Below are positions 48,187 through 57,800 of a stretch of DNA of 64,000 nucleotides, piece after piece. The notes beneath the pieces were generated by a model, which saw nothing but the letters and a program-made list of their open reading frames with translations, made no database searches and was not told the origin of the DNA. A program made the position numbers and the translations under genes. The DNA is taken from assembly GCA_910574965.1 (NCBI GenBank), contig CAJTDB010000010.1, positions 96,962 to 160,961 on the forward strand. Reading direction: 5' to 3'. This DNA is from Lachnospiraceae bacterium (GTDB lineage Bacteria; Bacillota; Clostridia; Lachnospirales; Lachnospiraceae). Every line of letters starts with the position of its first letter. Position 1 is the first letter of the stretch.

Positions 48187-48509
48187 CCTTTTCCAGCCTG
48201 ATCGAGACTGTCTGGATGCCGGCAGCGATCCGGTTCGGCATCCCGGCAGACGTGTTCTGGGAACTGAATCCCAAATACATGTATATCTATCAGGATGCGT
48301 ATATCAAAGAGAAAGAGGAACAGGTCAAGATGCTGGATGTGGCTGCCTATTATCAGGGATTGTATGTTCAGCAAGCAGTTGCTTCTTGTTTTTCGAAGAA
48401 AGCGAAATATCCAAAGAAGCCGCTGTCTCTGGAACCGAAGAAAAAAGCGCTTTCTGGAGAAGAGCAATTTCGGCTTTGGGTGGAGGAATTTAATAAGAAA
48501 TTTGAATAA
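48093..48509 (+). CDS. Frameshifted extension of the tail chaperone (T domain)
   Basis: Translated mainly as a -1 fusion: after SNFF the product continues QTAPASGRAGEEDEEEIVCEDG and then VAFSSLIETVWMPAAIRFGIPADVFW. The conserved IETVWMPAAIRFGIP lies partly upstream of the first ATG (48216), which supports entry by frameshifting rather than independent initiation. In lambda the GT fusion recruits tube subunits while G alone coats the tape measure. Fused length is about 228 residues. Confidence 0.75.
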   Translation, partial: QTAPASGRAGEEDEEEIVCEDGTEVTGRGRVAFSSLIETVWMPAAIRFGIPADVFWELNPKYMYIYQDAYIKEKEEQVKMLDVAAYYQGLYVQQAVASCFSKKAKYPKKPLSLEPKKKALSGEEQFRLWVEEFNKKFE

Positions 48510-48525
48510 AGTGAGGATAGGGAGA

Positions 48526-48771
48526 ATGGATGCGACAGCAATTATCGTGGCCTTACTGTCTCTGGCCGGGACACTGGCAGGGAGTTTCTTTGCACAGCGG
48601 AAGAGCTCCGCCCTGATTGCATATCGGCTGGAGGAACTGGAGCATAAGGTTCAGGCACACAATAACCTTGTGGAGCGAATGTATAAGGTGGAAGAGCGAA
48701 CAGAGCTTCAGGAAGAGAAAATCAAAAACACAAATCATCGGATTGATGATCTGGAGAAAGAGAGGAATTGA
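48526..48771 (+). CDS. Membrane-anchored coiled-coil protein of the lysis region
   Basis: 81 residues: one N-terminal membrane helix (AIIVALLSLAGTLAGSFFAQ), then a coiled coil (RLEELEHKVQAHNNLVERMYKVEERTELQEEKI). Such proteins (XhlA-like/DUF7365-like) precede holins in Firmicutes phages. GAGGATAGGGAGA precedes ATG 48526. Confidence 0.7.
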   Translation: MDATAIIVALLSLAGTLAGSFFAQRKSSALIAYRLEELEHKVQAHNNLVERMYKVEERTELQEEKIKNTNHRIDDLEKERN

Positions 48772-48772
48772 G

Positions 48773-49096
48773 ATGAATATGGAACTTTTGATACAGTATA
48801 TGACATACATTCTAGCGGCGATCGGAGGTCTGGCATTCTTGGTGGCTGTGGTGGTGCAGGTAATTAAAGAGTTGCCTTGGTTGCAGCAGATCCAGACTAG
48901 CGTGGTGGCTTTGGCTGTATCTATGATCCTGTGTCCGCTGGCTGTTGTGATTGCCTGCCAGTATTTTAAAATTGTGATCGTCTGGTACTATGTGTTTGCA
49001 TCCTTTATCGCTGCCTTTATTGTGTATCTGGTGGCCACAGGAGGTTGGGAGCGGGTCACAGATATCTGGGCGCGGACGAAATACAATAAAAAATGA
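48773..49096 (+). CDS. Phage holin
   Basis: 107 residues with three membrane segments (YILAAIGGLAFLVAVVVQVI; VVALAVSMILCPLAVVIACQYF; IVIVWYYVFASFIAAFIVYLV) and a charged C-terminus. Holins permeabilise the membrane at the end of the lytic cycle. It is directly followed by the amidase gene. Confidence 0.8.
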   Translation: MNMELLIQYMTYILAAIGGLAFLVAVVVQVIKELPWLQQIQTSVVALAVSMILCPLAVVIACQYFKIVIVWYYVFASFIAAFIVYLVATGGWERVTDIWARTKYNKK

Positions 49097-49166
49097 TACG
49101 ATCAATTAGAGGGCGGGAACCGTCCTCTTTTTATGCCGACAAAGAGCCGGAGAAAGTGAGGAAAAT

Positions 49167-49904
49167 ATGAGAATCAATGTACATGCAGGACATAACCCGG
49201 CGGGAAAAGCGGCGTGCGGCGCCGTGGGAATCATCAACGAGTCGACGGAGGCAAGACGGGTAAAGGACGAGGTGCTCAGTCAGCTTCGGCAGCTGGGCCA
49301 TACCGTGTATGACTGTACGGTAGACAACGGGACCGGCCAGAAAGACGTGCTGAATAAAATCGTGTCAAAATGCAATGCCCATGCGGTGGATCTGGATGTG
49401 AGCATTCATTTCAACGCCGGCGCGAAAGACGAGAAGGGGAACGGGAAAACCACCGGTGTGGAAGTGCTGATCTATCGGGCGTCGGATATCACAAGGACAA
49501 TTGGAAAAAGGGTTGCAGATGCAGTCGCGGCGCTTGGGTACCGCCTTCGCTCTGATAAGACTTCTCCGGAACCGGGAGTGAAAGTGAATCCCAGACTGGC
49601 GGTGCTGAAAAACACGAAGGCTCCGGCCATGTTGATCGAATGCTGCTTTGTCGACGACCGGGATGACGTGCAACTGTACGATTACAGGAGCATGGCATCT
49701 GCGATCGTCTTCGGGATCACCGGCCAGCGCGTCCAGAGCGCTCCTGAGACCGACCGGGCAGAAGAAGGCGAAGAAACTTCCACTGGGGATAAGAATGCGC
49801 TGTATCGCGTGCAGGTGGGCGCATATGGAATGAAATCCAATGCGGAAGCTATGCGAAAGAAGCTGCAGAAGGCCGGTTTCGATGCTCTGATTGTGCAGGC
49901 GTAA
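49167..49904 (+). CDS. Endolysin: N-acetylmuramoyl-L-alanine amidase with SPOR-like domain
   Basis: 245 residues. Amidase_3 fold: NVHAGHNP (zinc His6 or His9), DVSIHFNAGA (second His), glutamates in NESTEARR and MLIECCFVDD; then a linker and a C-terminal SPOR-like domain (LYRVQVGAYGMKSNAEAMRKKLQKAGFDALI). Cuts the bond between MurNAc and the stem peptide. No signal peptide, consistent with holin-dependent release. It lies unusually between tail chaperone and baseplate genes. Confidence 0.92.
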   Translation: MRINVHAGHNPAGKAACGAVGIINESTEARRVKDEVLSQLRQLGHTVYDCTVDNGTGQKDVLNKIVSKCNAHAVDLDVSIHFNAGAKDEKGNGKTTGVEVLIYRASDITRTIGKRVADAVAALGYRLRSDKTSPEPGVKVNPRLAVLKNTKAPAMLIECCFVDDRDDVQLYDYRSMASAIVFGITGQRVQSAPETDRAEEGEETSTGDKNALYRVQVGAYGMKSNAEAMRKKLQKAGFDALIVQA

Positions 49905-49969
49905 AGTGCTTTCCGGCTCTGCCGGGGTAAAAGCGACAGACAGCAATAATGACAAAACAGGGGGATGAT

Positions 49970-50356
49970 ATGGCGTTGTCCGCTTTTTTAAATGTAAATG
50001 GATACGACTTTCCGCCGCCGATCAGGGGATTTACTTATACAATCTCCACAACTGTTAATGCGGGCAGAAATGCCAATAATGCCGTGATTGGTCAGCGCGT
50101 GGGAAGGGATTTGATTAAGCTGGATGCTCTTTCATGGAAGGGCATCCATGCAGAAACTCGGAGAATGATGCTGAGAGCGCTGGAACCATTTTTTGTGCCG
50201 GTTACGTTTGAAGATTACCGCACCGGAAAGCCGACAACGATCATCATGTACCCAGGGGACCGAAAAGGGAAACCTTATTGGGTAGATAAGATCACGCATA
50301 TGGTCTTGACGGATGAGGTGCTCTCTTTTAATCTGATTGATGCTGGATTGGAGTGA
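49970..50356 (+). CDS. Small tail/baseplate protein
   Basis: 128 residues (SAFLNVNGYDFPPPIRGFTYTISTTVNAGRNANNAVIGQRVG...TTIIMYPGDRKGKPYWVDKITH). The pattern of conserved short tail proteins next to the tail hub in Firmicutes siphoviruses. It may attach the hub to the tube. GGGGGATGAT precedes ATG 49970; an ATG at 49949 lacks a site. Confidence 0.65.
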   Translation: MALSAFLNVNGYDFPPPIRGFTYTISTTVNAGRNANNAVIGQRVGRDLIKLDALSWKGIHAETRRMMLRALEPFFVPVTFEDYRTGKPTTIIMYPGDRKGKPYWVDKITHMVLTDEVLSFNLIDAGLE

Positions 50357-50362
50357 TGCCGG

Positions 50363-52594
50363 ATGCAGGATGTAAGTCAGGCGTATAAGCAGGGTATGAA
50401 GCAGCCTTTCCGCAATAGAGGATATATCAAGGTGCGGATTGGTATAGTTAATTCAAAGGCCCAGGAAAATGTAGAAGCAGGAGATGCGAGGAATCAATTC
50501 ACTTACTTTTCTGACAATGAGAGAGTATTCGATGCCTATACGGTTGACCGAATCTATGCCGTTGGGGAACAGGATTTCTCCAAAGTTGACGGCAGTATGT
50601 ATTTTCTTCCGGGTGAGGAAGCAGGATTGGAATTTTATAATAATGGAATCGTTACCAATCAGCTTTTGGGGAGTGTATACATATCTTTTTCAGGGATCGC
50701 AGGATTGGATATCAAAGGACTGACGATTAATTTCGGCGAATGCTATCCGGTCCGGCTTTCCATAGCGTCCGATTCAGGAACAAAAATCTATGAGAATGAC
50801 CGGCCGCTGTTTGTAACGGAGGATGTATTCGATGAGACCTCGTATTTCGTTATCACGCCGCTTGCCATGGTGAATGGAGAAGGCCGGATGAGGCTCTATC
50901 AATTCACATGCGGCATATCCAATAATTTTTCTAACAAAGAAGTGAAAAGCTATACTTTTAAAGATTATGTTTCTTCTATCACAGATGTAATTCCCAGTCA
51001 GGACATGAGTCTTACCATTGATAACCAGAACCTGTATTACAGTCCGGATAATCCGGAAAGCACGATTGCGTATATGGAGCAGGGGCAGGAGATAAAGGTG
51101 GCATTTGGCTATGATGTGACGGGGTGCGGTAATATTGAATGGTTGAATGAGACAACAACATACCTGAAGACATGGAGTGCGACCGATGTGGAAGCCAAAT
51201 TCACGGCGGTCGATATTTTTGACTATAAACTGTCAGGAACCTATTACAGGGGAATGTATCGGGAGACAGGGATCAGTCTTTATGATCTGGCAATCGACGT
51301 TCTGCATGATGCGGGAGTGATTGACGAGAGAGAATATTTTGTTGATCCGTACCTGCAGGATGTAATTGTGTATAATCCTGTACCGGCGGTAAAGCACTCT
51401 GAGGCGCTTCAGATCATTGCAAATGCCGGGAGATGTGCATTGTACGTGGACCGGCAGGGGAGCATTCATCTACAGTCTTCTTTTATTCCGGATATGACCG
51501 CATTTTCAAATGGAGAGACTGCATACAGTCATGTATCCAACATTCTGGTAAATGATAAGAAAGATGCGTATGCACTTCACAGCAGAGATTTTTCTCCAGT
51601 GGACGGAAGCATCTTTTTCATGCCTTCAGATGGAGGATACTTGAATACTGGATACATCAGTGAGCAGGTATCAGATAACAATGGGGACTTCGAGGATAAT
51701 CCGAGAGTGTTTATACATCTGGAATCGGGCTTCATTTGTTATGGATTGATCATCCGGTTTCGGAATACAGCTCCTAAAACATTCCATATTCGTACTTATT
51801 ATCAGAACGTGCCGGTGCAGGATGTGCTGGTGACAGATCCTGCTTTGGAGTATGCGACAAATGAGCATTTTCGTCTGTTTGATCAGATGGAACTTGTATT
51901 CATAAAGGGGCAGCCGAACACCAGAATAACTCTGGACCATATTTTCTTTGGGGATGTTACTGATTATACGATATCGAGAACATATAATCTGCGGGGGGCG
52001 CCGACTGCAATCCGGCAGAATAAGATAAAATCGATTGCAGTAAAAAGAAGCCTGTATAGAAAAGGTCAGGAGCAAAAGGACCTGTTTTCTGAGGAACGCA
52101 TTTTTGATGCAGGGGACAAGGAGTGCCTGGCATATTTCTCAAAGGCTTCTTATGGGCTGTCGGTTGAGGTGGAAGATAATGCTTCGGTATCTGCGGAAAT
52201 ACTGGATTATAGCAGTTATTATGCAAGGCTGCGGTTTACCGGGGATTTAGAAGGAGTATCCGTGAAATACGTTGTCAAAGGATATGAGTATCAGGTTGAC
52301 GAGCATTATATGCGGATGATGCATAATGGGAGCGGAGAAGAGAAGACTTGGAGCAATCCGCTCATCAGTACATTGGAGATGGCCAAAGATCTGGAAGAAT
52401 GGCTGGCAGCGTATTTCCTTGGAGATGTAGACTATCAGATAACCTGGAATGGCGATCCGCGGACAGAAGCTAATGATCTGTTTTATCTGGAATTGAAGGA
52501 TCGAGAAAAGGTACTGATCAGGGCATACCAAAATGAACTGAAATTCAGCGGGGCGTGGAGTGGGACGATAAAGGCCAGAAAGGCGGCATTGTAA
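50363..52594 (+). CDS. Tail hub / baseplate protein
   Basis: 743 residues, beta-rich throughout. Repeats of a module are visible: FSKVDGSMYFLPGEEAG and FSPVDGSIFFMPSDGG, each followed by a membrane-free carbohydrate-binding-like beta region. The C-terminal part (YQVDEHYMRMMHNGSGEEKTWSNPLIS) resembles hub proteins. It probably forms the tail tip to which the fibres attach. GGAGTGATGCCGG precedes ATG 50363. Confidence 0.7.
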   Translation: MQDVSQAYKQGMKQPFRNRGYIKVRIGIVNSKAQENVEAGDARNQFTYFSDNERVFDAYTVDRIYAVGEQDFSKVDGSMYFLPGEEAGLEFYNNGIVTNQLLGSVYISFSGIAGLDIKGLTINFGECYPVRLSIASDSGTKIYENDRPLFVTEDVFDETSYFVITPLAMVNGEGRMRLYQFTCGISNNFSNKEVKSYTFKDYVSSITDVIPSQDMSLTIDNQNLYYSPDNPESTIAYMEQGQEIKVAFGYDVTGCGNIEWLNETTTYLKTWSATDVEAKFTAVDIFDYKLSGTYYRGMYRETGISLYDLAIDVLHDAGVIDEREYFVDPYLQDVIVYNPVPAVKHSEALQIIANAGRCALYVDRQGSIHLQSSFIPDMTAFSNGETAYSHVSNILVNDKKDAYALHSRDFSPVDGSIFFMPSDGGYLNTGYISEQVSDNNGDFEDNPRVFIHLESGFICYGLIIRFRNTAPKTFHIRTYYQNVPVQDVLVTDPALEYATNEHFRLFDQMELVFIKGQPNTRITLDHIFFGDVTDYTISRTYNLRGAPTAIRQNKIKSIAVKRSLYRKGQEQKDLFSEERIFDAGDKECLAYFSKASYGLSVEVEDNASVSAEILDYSSYYARLRFTGDLEGVSVKYVVKGYEYQVDEHYMRMMHNGSGEEKTWSNPLISTLEMAKDLEEWLAAYFLGDVDYQITWNGDPRTEANDLFYLELKDREKVLIRAYQNELKFSGAWSGTIKARKAAL

Positions 52595-53005
52595 ATGACA
52601 TGGACAAAACCCAAAACGGATTGGGCAAGTACCGATCGGTTTAATATACAGGACTATAACCGAATCAAAAGAAATCTGGAATTTCTTCATAGAAAGGCGA
52701 CAGAAATAATCAAGGTTTTTGAGATTCTGGACATGGGGGATGATAAGGAGAGCTATGCAGATTATTTTCACGCTGAAGAATTTAATCTGTTTGAACAGAA
52801 TTTGACTATCATCAATCAGAACATTTTCTCAAAAGACTACGGGACGACGCAGGTGTTTTTCGATAATGGTCCGTTTATCCAGTGGGAGGAGCTGAACCGG
52901 ATCGAGTCAGCTGTATTATCCATGATGGAGATTCTGGACCTGCAGGCTGCAGGTTTGAGACGGTTATCCTTCCGGCTTGGAGATATGAAAGGAGTGGCAG
53001 TGTAA
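52595..53005 (+). CDS. Tail/baseplate protein
   Basis: 136 residues (MTWTKPKTDWASTDRFNIQDYNRIKRNLEFLHRKA; helical remainder). Proteins starting with this W-x-x-P-K-T-D-W pattern are common next to fibre genes in Clostridia phages. Function not established; the stop overlaps the fibre start (TAATG). Confidence 0.65.
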   Translation: MTWTKPKTDWASTDRFNIQDYNRIKRNLEFLHRKATEIIKVFEILDMGDDKESYADYFHAEEFNLFEQNLTIINQNIFSKDYGTTQVFFDNGPFIQWEELNRIESAVLSMMEILDLQAAGLRRLSFRLGDMKGVAV

Positions 53006-53991
53006 TGGCGAAAAGTATATTACCGGTAGATTTTCTGGATGATGTATTAAGCGCAGGTATGGGCGGCAGAAGAAGATACCGAAAGATCGATAATGAAGAC
53101 GGTTCAATATCTCTGGAAGATGTTACAGAATATGATCAGATAGGGAGCATTTTCGGACAGATGCAGATTAATGCGATCACAGAGGCGGTAAATGAGAGCG
53201 CGGACAAGAGTCAAATCATTGACAGTGCAGCTGATCTGAGGACTAATGCAAGCGCTGGGATGATGGCAGGGGCATTGGCTGTTAAAGAGATAGAAAATAA
53301 ATTAAATGGGAATATTACGCAGCTCACGCAAAAAATAATGTCTTTTGAATCCACCAAGGGCGAAATTGTGGCCAGCGCTCTTGGGAAAGCTTTGGGCCTT
53401 GTCTCATCCAGTACTTGGGCGCAGGTTGTTGCCAAGGTCAAAGAGGTAATCAATCGTGGTACCTTAAATTGGTCTGCCAGCAACACTACATTTGCGGTAC
53501 CGGCAGGGTATTATCTAGGCGGTACCCTGGACAGCAGACCGTCCTACAATAACGGTTATAATGCTGGCGTGACAGCGGCTGACAACCGAGCCAATGCAAA
53601 CTCGGTAAATTATAAAGCTGGGTACAATGCAGGCGTGGCTGCTGGCAGAACATTAAAGAGTAAAACTTACACAATCGAAAGTGAAACATCGAGCAATACA
53701 GTGTATGATATGGATGGTGGATCACATGTCGGATGGCGGATCGCAGTTCCTGCTATAACAGAGATTCATCGTATCGTTGGTGCTCACTGGAAAGACAGCG
53801 GTGGCAATCAATACGATTATTATCTTTCACCAGATGGGGCAATTCCAAACGATCCGAACACTTATGCTATAAATATTGCAAGAATTCCTGGCAATACATC
53901 TGATTGGGCTACAAAAACCAGCGGAACCATTTATCTGTATGTTGATAATTCAAAAAGCAGACCATATTCTATAACCGTTTATTATTGCTAA
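53005..53991 (+). CDS. Tail fibre protein, expressed form
   Basis: 328 residues. N-terminal 99 residues are the constant part (AKSILPVDFLDDVLSAGMGGRRRYRKI...). From Leu100 (53302) to about 214 the sequence is matched by the inverted silent copy, including PSYNNGYNAGVTAADNRA and YNAGVAAG repeats. The final 115 residues are unique and should form the receptor-binding tip. The stop TAA overlaps the silent copy's stop (CTAA). ATG 53005 follows GGAGTGGCAGTGTA. Confidence 0.8.
   Translation: MAKSILPVDFLDDVLSAGMGGRRRYRKIDNEDGSISLEDVTEYDQIGSIFGQMQINAITEAVNESADKSQIIDSAADLRTNASAGMMAGALAVKEIENKLNGNITQLTQKIMSFESTKGEIVASALGKALGLVSSSTWAQVVAKVKEVINRGTLNWSASNTTFAVPAGYYLGGTLDSRPSYNNGYNAGVTAADNRANANSVNYKAGYNAGVAAGRTLKSKTYTIESETSSNTVYDMDGGSHVGWRIAVPAITEIHRIVGAHWKDSGGNQYDYYLSPDGAIPNDPNTYAINIARIPGNTSDWATKTSGTIYLYVDNSKSRPYSITVYYC
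53302..53646 (+). repeat. Inverted repeat, left arm (fibre cassette)
   Basis: Begins at TTAAATGGGAATATTAC, identical to the complement of 54715-54731. Similarity to the right arm continues to about 53646 (GCTGCTGG), including a stretch around 53527-53583 with 55 of 56 bases identical. Confidence 0.85.
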
Positions 53992-54731
53992 AGCATAGTA
54001 ATCAGGCCAGTAACTAAATCGTTATTGCTATATCGACTAATAGAAACACTCAATGTTAGCGTTCCGCCATTGGGATTAAGTGTTCCTTCGATGAAGGCAC
54101 CAACACCACGTGCAGCATAACCGCCTCGATTGTCGGTTTCTTCGGCCTTGGGCGTGACCATAATCTTCGAAGTCGAAGAAGACATGTTAATATATCGAAT
54201 ACGAGCGGAAGATTCAGAAGACGCAGTGATTACTGCAAAAAACTTTGTATATCCTGCCGGGTATGCATATTCTTTCGTCATAAGTCTTTCGCTGGTGCCG
54301 CTCCCCCAACTGTTTCCCGTCATAGCCCAACTATTTGGATCATTAAAATAACTCTGATTTACTTTTTGAATAAAAACAGAGTTTTTACCAGCAGCTACTC
54401 CCGCATTATAACCGCTCTGATAGTTAACAGTTCCAGGAGCGGCCCGGTTATCAGCCGCTGTCACGCCAGCATTATAGCCGTTATTGTAGGACGGTCTGCT
54501 GTCCAGTGTACCACCAGGATAGTAGCCTGCCGGTACTGCAAAAGTCGTGTTATTACCAGACCAGTTTAGGGTACCGCGATTAATCACGCTCTTAATTTTA
54601 GCAACAATCTGCGCCCACGTATTCGATGCTGCAAGGCCAAGAGCTGCACCAAGCCCGCTGGCCGCAATCTCGGACTTGGTATTCTCAAAAGACGTTATCT
54701 TCTGCGACAGCACAGTAATATTCCCATTTAA
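53988..54731 (-). pseudogene. Silent, headless alternative fibre C-terminus
   Basis: Reading on the minus strand from LNGNIT (54731), 247 residues continue open to the stop at 53988. No plausible start exists: upstream residues (FINIFYIFPIQ) derive from an AT-rich spacer without a ribosome site. The first 115 residues mirror the expressed fibre; the last 130 or so (from NSVFIQKVNQSYFNDPNSWAMTGNSW) are entirely different. Inversion at the shared LNGNIT would fuse it in frame to the constant N-terminus. Confidence 0.8.
54387..54731 (-). repeat. Inverted repeat, right arm (fibre cassette)
   Basis: Complement of 53302-53646 with scattered third-position changes. The homology edge at 54731 is abrupt, as expected of a recombination boundary. 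Confidence 0.85.
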
Positions 54732-54770
54732 CTGTATAGGGAAAATATAAAATATATTAATAAATTTAGG

Positions 54771-54797
54771 CATCCGTAAAATCATGGATGTCTTTTT
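54771..54797 (+). terminator. Terminator between fibre cassette and tape measure gene
   Basis: CATCC pairs with GGATG across GTAAAATCAT, followed by TCTTTTTT. The CGAACGTC tandem comes right after. Confidence 0.6.
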
Positions 54798-54803
54798 TCT
54801 GCC

Positions 54804-54821
54804 CGAACGTCAGCGAACGTC
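54804..54821 (+). repeat. Tandem CGAACGTC motif before the tape measure gene
   Basis: CGAACGTC at 54804 and 54814, 10-base period, as before the terminase gene. It lies between a terminator and the ribosome site GAAAGGAG. Confidence 0.6.
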
Positions 54822-54853
54822 AGCGCAAATTCCTTGAAAGGAGAGTGACGTTC

Positions 54854-57800
54854 ATGGCAGATCTTGATCGTCTCGAAGTCCAGGTGGAAGCCTCCGCCGC
54901 AAAAGCAAACGCAGAACTGAATAAGCTGGTTAACAAACTGGAAAAAGTAGCAGCATCTCTTTCCGGTATCAACAGCAGCGGTCTGGTTGGTTTTGCCAAT
55001 GGCATTGAAAAGCTGGGCAAGTCTATGCAGACCATGAATTCTGTCAAAACATCAGATTTTACCCGGCTTGCAAAAAATATTCAAAAGCTTTCGATGTTGA
55101 ATACCGCAGGACTGAATACGGCGTCTTCTGCTTTTACTCTATTTGGAAAATCTTTGACGAATCTTGGAGCGGCATCTCAAAGTGCTGAAAATATTGCAGT
55201 CATGGCGAGAAATATTAGTAGATTGGGCGGGAGAAATGTTCAAAATGCGATTGATATGATGCCGCGCCTGGCATCAGCTCTGAGAGAGCTTTTGACAACG
55301 CTTTCCCAGGCTCCTAATGTGTCCAGGAATGTGATCCAGATGACTAGAGCATTAGCGGATCTGAGCAATGCTCTTAGAGGGGCACAAAATGGAGGTACCG
55401 GAAATGCTGGTAATAATGGTGCCGGAAATATAAATAAGCTGTCCTCGGCCTTTTCACGTCTGATAGGAAGCATTACAAAGTCTAAGATCAGCATGAAAAG
55501 CTTTGCTCGTGTAGCGGGCAAATTCTATGTGAACTGTTTCCTCATTATACGTGCCATTAAACGGCTGGGGCAGGCTATCAATACGTCCATGGACTACGTG
55601 GAGACCTATAACTATTTTGCCGTGACCATGGATAAGATTGGAAAAGAATTCAGTGGTATGTATGCGCAGTACGGTTATGACAGTGCAGAAGCATATGCGG
55701 AATCGTTTACTGATCGAATGAATGCGCTGACGCAGAAGATGACGGGATACAAAGTCGGAAATAATGGAGAGCTGACACTGACAGATTCCATCGGCCTTGC
55801 ATTGGATCCGGAAGCAGTCATGAATTATCAGTCAAGCCTTGCGGCGGTAACAAACTCTGTTGGCCTTATTGGGGAGAACAGTGTTAATGTCAGCAAGGCT
55901 TTAACTATGCTGTCGGCGGACATGTCTTCTCTGAAAAATGTTGATTTAAAGACTGTCATGACAAACTTTCAGTCTGGTCTTATCGGACAGTCCCGCGCAT
56001 TATACAAATATGGTATCGATATCACGAATGCCACTTTGCAGACATATGCTTACAACTTCGGTTTAAGTAAAGCTGTTTCTGAAATGACGCAGGCGGAAAA
56101 GATGCAGCTGCGTATACTTGCTATTCTGGATCAGTCGAGAGTGGCATGGGGAGATCAGGCGAATACAATCAATTCCGTCGCCAATCAGTATCGGATCATG
56201 AAGCAGCAGCTTTCCAATCTGGCCAGAACGATCGGGAACCTGTTCCTGCCGATTGTCAGGAAAGTACTTCCGGTTATCAATGGACTTATCATCGCATTGC
56301 AGCGGCTTTTCACGACGCTTGGATTTAAGCTGTGGGGTGGAAACTGGCTGAAAGACAACATGGAAGGAATCAGCGGGGGATATGCGGATGATTCCCTGGG
56401 CGCCTTGGGAGACGACGCCGATGATGCGGCAGACTCTCTCGGAAATGCTGCAAAGGCAGCGGAGAAACTGAAAACTACGGTTCTCGGTATTGATGAGCTG
56501 AATATCAACGCGCCGCAGGAAGAGAGCGGCTCCGGAAGCGGAGCAGGCGGAGCGGGCGGCTCCATTGACCTGTCAAATGCCATTGCGGGCGCTTTAGCCG
56601 ATTATGAATCTGTCTGGGACGAAGCGTTTGCAAAAGCGCAGAACAGGGCGCAGGAATTTGCAGATATGTTCACAGATATTTTCCGGAGAATAGGAAATGG
56701 TGAACTTGGCCAGATGATTACGAATGCTTTAAACCATATTGACTGGGATTTTGTTTATGAGAGTGCCAGAGCTTTTGGAACGGGACTAGCTAACTTCCTG
56801 AACAGCCTGATTTCTCCGGAACTGTTTGGCGCAGTGGGCCGGACAGTTGCAGGCTCTTTAAATACAGCGATCTATACGGCGCTGTCTTTCGGTACAACCT
56901 TTGACTGGGCCAACTATGGATTATCCATTGCGACCGGAGTCAATGATTTTTTTAAGACCTTTGACTTTAAGGCGCTAGCCGGGACCATCAATGTGTGGGC
57001 GAAAGGGCTTCTGGATTCTATCATCACGGCTATGAGTAATATTGACTGGGCTTTGATCGGAAGGCCGATTGGGACATTTCTGGCGGAACTGGATTTTCTG
57101 GAGATCGGGGGAAAAGTTGGGCGTGCAATCTGGGGGGCAATTAGTGCCGGAATTATTACATGGGAAAACTCGTTTTCAGCAGCTCCTGTTGAGACCGCTG
57201 TAATGACAGCAATAGCTATGCTCGGATTTACAGATATAGGTAAAGCAATCGCAACGAAAATAGCGAGTGCTGTAACTCTGGCATTTCAGGACACATCGGT
57301 GATCTCTGTACTGGAAATGGGTATCCGGGCTCTTTTTGGAAATAAAATTGCAGAGAACAGCTTGGCTCTTGTAAATCCGATTGTGCAGAAACTGACAGGG
57401 ATAGGAACCGTATTTGCCGGTCTTGCTTTAGCAGCATCCAATTTCTTTGAAATGTGGAAAAACGGGTTCTCATGGCTGAATGAAGCCTTTATGGGGATCG
57501 GGCTTGTTGCCGCGGCAGTTGGAGCTGTAATTCTTGGCGTACCTGCGGGAATCGCGGCGGCGGTTGCCGGAGTGGTGGCTGTGATAGCTACGATTGCAGT
57601 AGTGATCCATGATAACTGGGATGCGATAAAAGGATTCTTTACGGACACAATTCCGGCATGGTGGAATGGGACGGCAATTCCGTTTTTGCAGAGTATCCCG
57701 GAAAGATTCGGGGAATTGGTTGAGCATATTGGCATTTTCATATCTGAGCTTCCGGGAAAGATTGGATACTGGCTGGGGGAGACTCTGGGTAGATTTGCAT

